Source: Piscicola geometra | Taxonomy: Eukaryota > Annelida > Clitellata > Hirudinida > Piscicolidae | Direction of reading: 5' to 3' | DNA length: 64,000 nucleotides | Assembly (NCBI GenBank): GCA_943735955.1 | Contig: OX030961.1 | Span: 6,268,420 to 6,332,419 of the forward strand | Part shown: piece after piece, positions 40,301-51,511 of the stretch | Layout of the letters: each line of letters starts with the position of its first letter | How positions within the stretch are numbered: position 1 is the stretch's first letter | Notes under the pieces: model-generated | What the model was told of the DNA's origin: nothing | Databases searched by the model: none | What the model saw: only the letters and a program-made list of their open reading frames with translations | Made by a program: the position numbers and the translations under genes

Positions 40301-43300
40301 CTCGTTTGTCTGCGGTGGCTGCTTGCCGGAGCATGAAACCACGCTAGACAGTGCTAACGCTCCTCTAATAACACCATCAGTCTCCATTTTAAAAATAAAA
40401 TAATGTATAAAATATTCCAAAATTGTAGTCCTTGTTTTCTGATGTATCTTATATTTATATTTTTATAAAATGAATTTTAAATAAATTGAAAGGCATTTTT
40501 ATCCATTTATAATTAATATTCCGGTAAATCAAGTTTTGGCCTCTTACGATGTGATATATTTCGTATGGAAGTGACCTTCGCGCACATGCCATCTCGAACT
40601 TCAGCGCTTCATTGCCCTTTCGAATTGACATGCAATGTAACTCAATGTGCTGCGCCAGTGCACTTTGACTATCACTAGAAGTGTCCAGAAGAGTTGAAAA
40701 ATTAGTTGATATTATGAAGGTTGCTTGATGTTTTAAATGCATTTAAAGTTTTTAAGTGGATACTTCATAAAGCATTGAGATATTTTAGATGAAAATTTAA
40801 AATGTGAAAACTTTCTTTATGAAAGAAATTCTTTGAAATATTGATTTTTCAAATACAAGCCATATAAAGAGTTTAGAACATGAAATAGCGCTTACCTTGT
40901 CCATTATAAGCGCTTCCAGCCTGGCAATGTCGGAAGTGGAGAAAGTAGCGGGTGTTGGAAGAGCAGGGAACCGCTGTGGAAAGCTTGTGAGGACAGCCGC
41001 CTGAGATTCCATCGGCGTAGGAAAAGTTGTATAAAGAAGAAAAGGGAAATGGAACTGGAAAACCGTTCTCTGGAGGGATAATGTGGTTTTGTGGTTTGGT
41101 TTGCTGGGTTTGACAAGTTTTTGTGGTTAGTTCGATTTTTTTTCCATTGGTAGGATGTAACACCTTGAAGAAGAAGGGCTTTGTTGAAAAAGTATTTGTG
41201 TTTGGTTTTGGCTTGAATAGACAAATAGTGAAGTAAATAATTTATGTGCTTGAATAACTTCTTGTGACTTCTCTTCTCTAGTGGCTAGTATGTTCAGTTG
41301 TACTTACAAAAAAAACCTTTTAAAATTCAAAATGTTTAAAAACAAGTAAAAATGAAATACAAATGACACAACAATTATTATATCAACGAGGCATCAAAAT
41401 TTGAAGAGTGTCTTAGCAGTTTTTAATTTAAAATCTTATTGAACACTTTTAATGTTTACAGAAATAGGCGTCAAAAAGTATTTTAAAATTAAAATAAAAT
41501 TGTAAAAATATACTTACTATTTAGAATTAAAAAAATAATTTTATATAAAAACACAAAAAATATTTCAAGTTGATGTTATACTGATGTTATGTCATGTGTC
41601 TCTATCGACTGAGCAATTTATTTAAACTTTTTTTTTCAAAATTTTATTTATCTTTTTAGTGAATAATAATTTAAACGAAAATAATTTTGCTCTTTTATTC
41701 AAAGCACGATGAAAGCATTTATTTTCGACGTTGACACAAATATGCCTATAATTCAATTTATCAGTTTCAAAACGCCTGCTCTACTCACTCTCCCAACATT
41801 TCCATTCCTTCATCTCATGAAAATGCATATTTTAATTTTAAAACTGAGTACCAACGAAAAATAACAAATTTTTTATATAAATATTTTAAAATTTTCGAGA
41901 AAATACTTTTTTTAGTATATTTAAAGAATATTTACATTTTTTGAATAAAGCTTCCAAATGCGTGGAATTAAAATAGAACGGGAAGCTTAACCCTGCCAAA
42001 GCATTCTCAGCAGCTCCACGCAGGTAAGTTCTGCTTTATGGGCTAGTGCATCATATACAACAATGTTACCAATTCAACATGATTTTTTATAATCTCCCCG
42101 GAAGCTTATATTAACGTCATAAATATGCGTCAGGGTCAGTGGAAAGTTAATGGGTCAAGGTGCCACTACGGGAAGACGATCAAGTTGTGCATTAATGATC
42201 TTTCCAGTGTGGAGAATAAGTATTTATGTCCTTAAACGCTTGCAAACATAGAGTTATGAGCCAGTGTATTCTCATTACCAGTTATTACATAAGACGTTTG
42301 TCTTTGAAACATTGAAGTAAAATACGAAATTTTGGGAGATGTGGAGAACAAAAATAGGAAGGTTATTTTGACGTAGAATGTTTTAATTAAAGAGATGATC
42401 GTTTAGGTGTTGTAAATAATGTTAGTGGGGTGCTTTGGAGGGTCGTTGAAGTAATGAGAAAAAGGGTGGTTGTAGCGGAATGGTGGGTGGAGATGAACCG
42501 AGTGGGTAAGTGGTGAAGGGGTTGCAAGTGGATGGTGCTAGATGGAAGGTATTAGGATGAATTATGAGTGAACAAATGATAAATAAATAATGAATGGTGA
42601 ATGAACAAAATTAGCGGATGAGCAGTCAATGGATGGTGGTGCATGCATGAATGAATTAGTTAATTGAAAACGATAAAATTAATTAAAAGAAAAAAAGTGA
42701 AAAAAAGAAAAAAAAGGGAAAATTAGTTTATAAATTAATAAAGAAACCTTTGATGATGGTGTAGAGAGGAGTGTCGACGTTTATCTGATCACAGACGCTC
42801 TTCAGATCCAAGTTACTGCTACAGTGGCCTGAAGTTTTACAAATGCATTTTTATTCTTTGATAAATCTAAATAATTCAACTATTTATATTTTTGTTGATT
42901 AATAGTTATTCATAAATAATTTATGAAAATAGTTTATTCAATTGTACTATGAAAATAACTTTTATTCTTAAAGAGTTTAAATATTCATACGTTGTTGAAG
43001 AAAAATGAAGATGCATTTACTTTAACAACCACAAACAAGAGTTAATTAATCTCAATTTATGTTTAGTTTATTTTTTATTTTAAATAAAGAAACCTATTTA
43101 AGTTTAATTTACAAACCTTTAAAAAACATATTGAAAATTTAGGCATTTAAAAATTTGTGATAATTTCCATTCAATATTTCACAAAATGATTTTTTCAGAC
43201 ACAATGGATTTTTACAAGCAAACTTGAATAGAATAGCTGCAAAATTAAAAAGTTTTAGTTTTGATTAAGGCTGAAAAACAGAAAAAAATGATTTTGGAAT

Positions 43301-46300
43301 AATAATATTGTGAATAAATATTAAATAAAAATATAATTTTCCATAAAATAGAAATCATCTGGATTTTATTATGATTGAAGAAAAGTAGAGTATCAAGATA
43401 AAATTTACATTTCATGCAATAAACTAAACAATAAACTCAAATATTTTTCGCCTACCTAGAAAATTTTTCCAGATATATAACTTCTAAGCTAAAAGCTTAA
43501 ATTTTATACTGTTTTGAGTTTAAGTGGGTGTTTTATACTTTTGTCATTATGCCCTATTTAGCTGAACTCGTCCGTGTAAAGAATGCTCTAAGTGTACTTA
43601 TTCATAATCCAAGTCATCATTTACATGAATATAGTTTTTTTTTATTTAAAAACACTAAAATAGATTTCTAAACAAAATACAAAATCTATTTTTGCTTATA
43701 ATACAACTGCTTTTACAAAAACATCGACGACATTACGACCAGCACAAGCGCTTCAACATCATCACATAGACTCTCACTTTCTTTGTACTGGATGAGGTTG
43801 CGGTGTTGGCTCAGGATGAAGAGACAATAACGGCAGTCGTGTTCCCTGTGGGAGGGATATGTAGGTGTGAGTCGACGTTATAGTGAGAGTGAAAGTGAAA
43901 AAGAATTTAATTATTGTCGCTTCAAAAAATTTTTACAAAAATAGTTTCAAAGTATTAACTTTTCTAGCGCATAAAAACATAAAATATTTTATGATTATTG
44001 ACTTTATAATAATTTCTAGAAATGTTTTTTTTCAAATAAACTTTTAGTTAATTTTAAAAGATGACCAGAAATGGTTTCCAAACACGATGCCAAAAATGTT
44101 TAAAAAGTCATTTTAGAAGATTTTAAACTACTTTTCACAAGGCCATAAACCATTTAGGAGTCTACACGGGCGAATAGTTCTCATTAGTCTAAGTAAGTAT
44201 TTATGCTGTAACACGTTGAAGGCTTAAAAGACTTGACTGCACAAATATAACTTCTATGATTTAAAATTTAAGATTGAAGTTTGCTTTTCAAAAGCGCTCA
44301 AGTGCCAAATCTGGAGTTTGTGATGACTGACGTCAACTTAAGACTCTAAATAGACTTCGATATGCTAGCCAAATGCCTTCTTTGAAATCTGTCTTTACGG
44401 AATTTTTGTGTTTGTACGTGTGTCGTTGTAGGTTTTCAGTAGTCTTACTTTTTTTGCTTATATTTTGGTCTGCATGGGTGAGTATCTTTGAGTTTTCTTT
44501 TGCTCTTTTTATCGGCATTTCTCTTACTTTGTCGGCGGCTCTTAAATAATTTAAAACAAATTTATAGTTGCAAAAGACTGGTCATTCATCGGTCAATTTA
44601 AAAAATCTGAAAATCTAACATTTGAAATCACTTCTATTTTTTCAAACTTAAGGTTTGTTGAAAATTCAATACCCTCTCAAAAATAAATAGAAATTCTCTT
44701 GGATTGTAAGCCTATTTCTAAATACAAACGTTAAAGAATTCTTTACAAGGCAACTTTACATAGATGAGAGATAGTTATGATGTAATAGAAAAAATTTAAT
44801 TAGTGCAAAAATTCAGTTTAGACTAAAAGTTTTAACACTTGAAAAAGTAAAAAAAATTGAACAAAAAATATGTAAACATGTAAAAATAATACTATTCATA
44901 GAAAAGAAATTATGTTAAACTTTAGTTTAATAAATTTTCTATAAAACGAAGACAATGTTTTTTTAGTCTGTTCATTAATTATAATTATTTGAGCATCCAT
45001 CAGTTGAGTACGTATCTTGTTGACATCCATCAATCCATCAAGAAAGAACGTTTAAAAAGGTTGTCTGAGTACTGAGGTAGTGATGAAGTGATTCGTTTGG
45101 ATGCACTCAACGGAGAAAAGTTTTAGAAAGCAATAGGAGTTAAGATGCTCAAAGGAAGGAGTTTTGGAGGGTTGAGAATAGTTTATGAAAAGGTGGAAAG
45201 AAAATTAGTAAGAGCGTAAAAGAAACTTGGAGACAGATTAATCAGGGGTTATTCTAAGTTCTAAATCAAGTGAGCATGCTGGCACCTTTAAATTGGCTTC
45301 ATAAATATTCTATGAGCTTTCAACGCCACCTAAAAAGATTACTTCAACTTTTATTTGCTTGAGGCAGGCTTTCGTTAATAGAATTAATCAATGGATTTCA
45401 ACGAAATTGTTGGACATGAAAAAATATAATAAATAAAATACAATACAATTTTCTTCGTATTTGAAAGATTAATGAAGTCTATGATTTGACAAAATAATTC
45501 GAGTATTGTTTCAGAATGATTTTAATGGAAAATTAGTTTTTTTTGACAAACCCTTTTTTAAAAGTTTAGTATGTCTAAAAAGTATAATGAATAAAAAAAT
45601 ATGTAAAAAAAAATAATACTAAATTATTTTAAAATATTAAATTAAATTTTGAATTAGCTTCTAAAAACAAAATAAAAAACATTTTCAATAAATTATAATT
45701 TTTTATTACAAATACCAGGAATTAAAAAAATTTAAAAAAACTAGTGAAAAAGCTTCTAAAATAGTAGCTTAAATAATTTCCCAACAATTTCCTTGAAAAA
45801 ATGTATGAAATCTTTTGAAACTAACGGACATTATACACCCAGCTACGTGAGTTTCATGCTAATAACTATTCGCATATCTTTAATGTTTTCTCGATTTTTT
45901 CTTGCCCCTTTATTTTTTATTCCTAAAATTGATAATAAATAAATTCAGAAAGTATATGAAAAAAATACATTTTAAAACTATTGTTTTGACCGAATCGAAA
46001 ATAGAACAGAAATAGGCTATTTAAGTTAAAATTTATGAACAATATTCTCTTGATATTATATTCGATAAACTTTTCTCATGTTGGAAAGCAACGGGCAGGT
46101 CATACCTCTGCTACAAGGACGTCTGCAAGCGTGATCTAAAATCTATAGGGATCAACTTCAACACTTGGGAATCGCTTGCTCAAGATAGAAGCAACTGGAA
46201 ACAGGTTTTGCGTGTGGGACTAGAAGTAGAAAAAGCAAATATTTTCCAGATTTTCAGTGACAGACGCTCACGAAAACCAACAACCAGCAGTCGAATCAAG

Positions 46301-49300
46301 CTTAGTTGGTTCAACGTTTGGCCGAGACTGCACTCTAGAGTGGGCTTGTCAAACCATAGAAGACGCTGTGCAGACTGAAGCATCGGTGCAAGTCCATCGT
46401 CTTCCGAGACTGGTGGATGCCAACAAAAAATGATCTATTTCATATTATAACTTATGAAATTATATTTTAATACAATTTTAAAGTATTATTTAATGTTTAA
46501 AAAATATATTTCAAACTTATATTCTTTAAAACAAAACTTTTGAAACTATCGTTTGAATCTAAACATAAAAAATACAACATATACTATTTAATGTTGCATT
46601 GAGGCCTAAGGCCTTTGGCAAAATCCCAAACCTTATTATTCCAGTAATAGTCTCGGAGCCATGATAAATCAGAGGTAGTTAATTAATAACCCCACAAATA
46701 TTGTTCCTTTCGTGTGCCCGCACTTCTAAGCAGCCCACCTCACACCTTGACGATTTATTTCTGTCTATTTTGAAAAGTTTCTTTCAAAATTGCTTCAAGT
46801 TTGCCAAGATTTTTCTTTTCTTTTGAACTATTTTGAGACTTTTCAAGGCTATTTCTATTTATTTAAATATAAAATGTTAGTTATAAAACGATAGTTGGAT
46901 ATTTTTGAATAGCTTTTATTATATATATTTTTTTAAATCAACAAATCCTTTGACTTCACCAGACATCAGCGTTTTCAAATTTTCTAGCTAAACTTGTGAT
47001 ATTTTTACTCGAGACGTTGAATGCTTTGAAGTAAATTACTTTAAAGTTCCATCTATATCGTGCTTGATTAATAGCATGCAGTATTTCCAACTAACCGTGA
47101 TTTAAAAGATTTATTAGAGGTCTTTTAACGATGCAGTAAACCTTTAAGAAAAAAGTTATTAAAACATTTTCTTCAAATAGTCAGGAAATAATAGATCTTG
47201 CAAAACTCTATTGAACTATCTCGCTGCAACTTTCACAGCTACAGCACATCTCTGAAACCACTGCACGCCATCTTATCTTCTCTTCCACGCCCATTCTTAT
47301 TATTTAATCTCTCACTCATAATTTATCACCAAGCAGGCGTTATTACCTCCAAACACCGACCCTTCTCCATCACCCCTGTAATTTCTACTTGTGAATAATC
47401 ACCTTAGCACTCGCCATTTCAACACTCTTTTACCCACTATTCTCTATGTTATTTCCACCAATAATATTTTAATGTGTATTTTCTTTATTTTTTCTATTTT
47501 TTAATTGTATCTTTTTTATTTATACATTTATTGGAAAATATTTGTAATGTTTGAATACTTTTTTTGCATATTTTTTCTTTTTATTCGAGACATGTTCCAA
47601 AACTTGATACATTCTTGTCCTGGCAATAAAACAAGCGCGTTGTACAGACAACCTAGCGAAAAAACGAAGTGAATCTAAACAACGCTTTTCAAACCTTTTT
47701 CTAATTTACCCAAAAACTGAAAGCGTCCCAGAGACCCCTTTAACTTGACATGGTTATCCACCACAGAGGCTGACCTAAAGCCTTACAACATGAGCTTCCA
47801 CGCTGGCCACACGATGGCTCAAGAATGGATGAATTGGGAAAAATTTGTTTATGATGCCACGCCCCATACTGGAGAGAGCAATAAAATATAATAATAATTT
47901 TTATATTATTGTTAATAATAAAAAAATTATTATTAATAATAATACCAAAACGATAAAATAAATTTTATCCATATAAAATTGAAATATTAAATTCACGAAA
48001 TGAGGAATTCACACCAATCCTTGTTCTGCACTAAAGCATAGATACAACTAATTTCATCGCTACACGTCTGCCATTAGGTGTCTTAACTGGCCACACTAAC
48101 AAGGCATAAAGGGGCCCGTACAGCGTCCTCATCAGCATCATTGCTGCCGTAATTTTGGCCGAGGGTGTTACTTCATTACTGAATAATTCTTTCTATCATA
48201 GTTTTACTTTTTTTGAAATTATTTTTTTAGCTTAGTATACTGAACTTTAAAATGATACTTTTATTGGTTATATTGTTTTATTGATTTTTATTAAGATTCT
48301 ACTGCTTCTTGTAGATCGATTTTGAATGTGATTATATTTTTAATAAACGCTTCATAATGCTTTTATGAATCGTCTTTTTTTGCTAAAATACTAAATACTG
48401 TCTTGAATAAACTATCCACTATTGAATTTTTACTTTAGCTTTAACCTCTTCTTTACTATACTTTTTATAACTCTCATTATCCAACAAGTCCATTATCGAG
48501 TGCGTGGAAACTACGTTAGGGATGCATCGGAGACATATTAAACATAATTTCATGTTTCGAATTACCCTCCACAACCATCAACCTCCCTATGTGTCGTAAC
48601 TGAGTGAAATTAAATTTAATTAGAGTGTATGTGAGCACCCAGTGAAAATATAGCTTTTATTATAATTTCAAGCATGTTTCAGAGTGTTTTATTAGACGCT
48701 TTTTTTCAATTTTCTTGGCAAATCTTTAAGTTTGTTGTCTCATAAATTATAAAAAAATGGGTTTGTTAATTATATATTATACTTTTTATATATTATAGTA
48801 GAACAACGAGTTAATCACAAAAAGAGAAAAACAATTTTTACATTAAAATATCTCAAGAAAAACTTCAAGTCGAAAAAAAACTAGCAAAAGAAAAAGCTTC
48901 AAAAGAGATAAAAACAGAGTAGCAGTAGCGAGGGTAGAAGGGAGGTCTTAAATCTCACAAGGACGCGGGATGGTGCTTTAACGGACCTCACGTGATGAGG
49001 TTTTTGATCACGTGGTGATCATAGGAAGCCGCAGCATAAAAAAAGAATGAGGGGGGAAGGTTGCTTTGAAGGTGCTGTTTTAGGACGATGTCGTGGAAAT
49101 AGTTTGAGTTTTTATGCCTTTGGTGTGATAATTGAGTGTAGATTCATGAAATTAGTAAGAAGAAATGATTTGATGGTTGAAAAAAACATAAGCATGGGAA
49201 ATGCTTTGACGTGAACGAAACTTTAAGTCGCTTTAATGTCACAGCTAAACGAGTTGAGGCTTTTAAAAGTAACACTTGACTTTAGATGAATTCTTATGAA

Positions 49301-51486
49301 TTAAAAGCTTAATTTAAAATGGAAAAAATAAAAATGTAAAAATTTTGACTTTACATTTCTTCTTTGAAACTTTTAAGTAAAAACCTTTTAGAGAATTTTT
49401 GAGAATCTTTTCAAGTTTAAAATTTCAAGCGTTTGAAGCTAGATCGAAATAATTAAATTCCAGCCGTTTCTAAGCTGATATATTGGAAAAATAATTTTTG
49501 CTTTTAGTCAAAGTAACATTTCAACTCTTAGCAAAAAAAACTTTATAGCACAATGTTGATTATAAAATTTGTTAAATTGTTTAGAAATCCTTTTTTTAAA
49601 CGTTCACTTTCTAAAGACATTACTTAGAAAAATCGTTTAAAATATATATTTCAAATAATTCACATTATTTTCTATATCAAAGTTTGCAAATTCTTTTGAG
49701 TGCAATCACCTCAATACTTTTTTTCAAAATTCTTAGAACATTTACTAAAGCAAAATCCTCATCGCTTGAGTCATTAAAATTATCTTATCACTTTTATAAT
49801 CATTAAAATAATGCTCTGAAAATTAATAAAAAGTCACTAAACAACGGATTAAAATAAAAAAAGCTTTCTAGAATATGTTCTAATCTTCTCAAAAGGTTTA
49901 ATACATTTCAAAAATCGCGGTTTGAAAGTTGATTTTCTTAAAAATATTTAAAATAGTCTCCAACAAAATGAGCAGCAAAAACCTTCAAATAAAATTTTTA
50001 CTCAAGCAGGGCTCAAAGCAGCCTATTCACAGAGGCCAAAAGATTGTTCTCACTTGAGCACAACACACGAGTTGCAGTGGGAAGAGCGCTATTAATGAGA
50101 GAACATTGTAAGGTCATAAGGCCAGTGCTTTACATAAAAACACATCCATAAACTTCCAATCTGATTAATTAATTCTTTACAATTCCAACGACACGAAAGT
50201 TATATGAAAAACGGAAAGAAATTTTTCAAAGAAACTAGAACGAGTGAAAAAAAGTTTGGCTTATAAAGTTTCTAGAACATTTTTTTCATAAGATTTTGCC
50301 AACAACTTTGTAGAAGTATGTTAAAAAAGTTGTAAACACATCTTTTCAATTGTTAAATATTTTAAATACTAAAAATGTATTTATAAAGTATAAAAATAAA
50401 TCATTAGTACTGAAAAATGTGGAATCAATGTTTCATTATTTTTAAACCTTTAATTATAGAATCTGATCAAGGGGATGATACAGAGAGGTAGTTTTTCCTA
50501 ATTAAAAAGAAAATAATTCAACAACAAAAAGTGTGTTTTTTAATATTTTTTTTGTGTTGGAAAAAATTCTCATTAAAATACTTCATGAATCGTCTTGAAG
50601 AAATTCATTTATTTATATGAATAGATTCGTATTTTTAAATGTAAATATTCAAAACTAGTTAAATTATTGATTAATTCTATTAGTAATTTTTTTAAATTCT
50701 TTTCCTATATAAAAACATAATATGGATATAAAGAAATGTCTGAGAAGCATAATGCAGACTAATAAAAAACAGACAAAAATACTATTTTTCAGTTTTCAAA
50801 AAGATCTTGAAGAAAACTAGATTAAATATTTGATGATAAGTGAACACTCGATTGATGTGGCAGACTGAGCTGACATAAGACACAACTGCCAGAAAATTCC
50901 AATAAACGCAACTTCAAGTTGAAAAACATTTAGCTTGAAATTGTTGATTCTATCGGATTTGACAGCATACTGATTGACGTGAAAACTCGGCCTCTAGATG
51001 CCGTGGCATGTACGTAAGCCTACGCAAACATGGAGTAGATATTGGTAAAAAAGATGGCAACATAAAAGTTGGCTCAGCTAATTGAAGCATTATTTAAAGT
51101 TTAAAACTTGAAGTAATTAGGTTGGAGTGTCTGTAAAAAGCACAATATTTAAAACTTAAAAATCTAATTTCAGGTCTAGATTTAAAAGATAGAAAATTCA
51201 ATATCATCATTGTAACAAACATCTGCACAGAACAACTGAAAACGACAAAACAATAGTAAGAGCAGCGTTAAATTTCAAAAATTGAAAAAAACGTTTTAGT
51301 TAAATGCAGCAGAACGCCAAGAAAAGCACAAAGACACCCACTTGTTTTCTAGGAGGTAGTAATCTTTAGACTGCTCCATGCAGACTCCTTTTGAGGTGAT
51401 GTAGGAGTCCCTGATGACCACTTCTCCGTGGCCTCCTTGGTAGTATTTGCCTCTCCAGTCGGCTGGAAAACGGCATTTTCCCGTTG
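28368..51486 (-). CDS. large cysteine-module surface protein (DUF7042-DUF7045-like), 13 exons seen, 5' end not identified
   Basis: Function is unknown; members of this animal family look like secreted or membrane-anchored ectodomains. Exons: 51486-51336 (ends approximate), 43845-43778, 42828-42748, 41069-40896, 35266-35157, 33513-33405, 32883-32628, 32236-32172, 31985-31914, 31326-31183, 30705-30608, 30429-30285, 30169-28368. From 43845 onward every junction is in phase, giving more than 1,050 aa. Landmarks in order: CRFPADWRGKYYQGG, GVCMEQSKDYYLL, HDCRYCLFILSQHRNLIQYK, HCSSNLDLKSVCDQI, LYNFSYADGISGGC, ESLASWKVGSESF, MSVDATCRGLRSLSDG, then a second series: ACRFPDWLSEVVW, CLRIHRSSLNIFSVQEG, ACPDPGIHHTAL, LECLVTWPGSV. 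The terminal 600-codon exon begins VFIMNALRLDTL. It is Asn/Asp/Lys-rich, then has a hydrophobic stretch (FFFFPMSCLSLLWMLL) that may be a membrane or GPI-attachment segment, and a further polar region. The first exon(s) with the signal peptide were not found. Confidence 0.8.
28376..28436. repeat. GAT/GAC microsatellite coding the C-terminus of the cysteine-module protein
   Basis: GATGATGAAGACGACGATGATAATGATGATGG repeats. Read on the minus strand they give the His/Leu-rich last residues (HHHYHRRLHHL) before the stop. Confidence 0.85.
31318..31470. repeat. GGTGGAAGGGGGTTGTTGTGGTGT minisatellite
   Basis: About four imperfect 24-bp copies, then GTGGTGTGGTGTGGTG, directly beside the acceptor of the 31326-31183 exon of the cysteine-module gene. 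Confidence 0.88.
35267..40895 (-). other. 5.6-kb intron of the cysteine-module gene
   Basis: AT-rich. It contains a GATGATGATG tract at about 39325-39420 and a slightly GC-richer patch near 37080-37190 without a supported exon. The exons on either side join in phase, so no exon needs to be missing. Confidence 0.6.
43846..51335 (-). other. 7.5-kb intron of the cysteine-module gene with a LINE fragment
   Basis: The largest intron of the gene. It hosts an oppositely oriented LINE 3' fragment (46079-46428) and a pair of CACGTG palindromes at 48989 and 49009. The phase of the upstream exon is uncertain, so a further small exon may hide here. Confidence 0.5.
46079..46428 (+). mobile_element. 3'-terminal fragment of a non-LTR retrotransposon
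   Basis: One frame stays open for about 100 codons to the TGA at 46376-46378. It encodes the conserved end of a LINE ORF2: CYKDVCKRDLKSIGI, NTWESLAQDRSNWKQVLRVG, and a final Cys/His motif remnant VWPRLHSRVGLSNHRRRC. The short 3' UTR continues with CATCGTCTTCCGAGACTGG and TGGATGCCAAC, a form typical of such elements, and stops at an A-run. The RT and endonuclease are missing (5' truncation). The first Cys of the C-terminal finger appears to have been lost. It lies antisense inside an intron of the cysteine-module gene and is a different type from the LINE at 6.3-7.9 kb. Confidence 0.87.
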
Positions 51487-51511
51487 CTGTGGGGGTTGGA
51501 GAAGAATGGAG

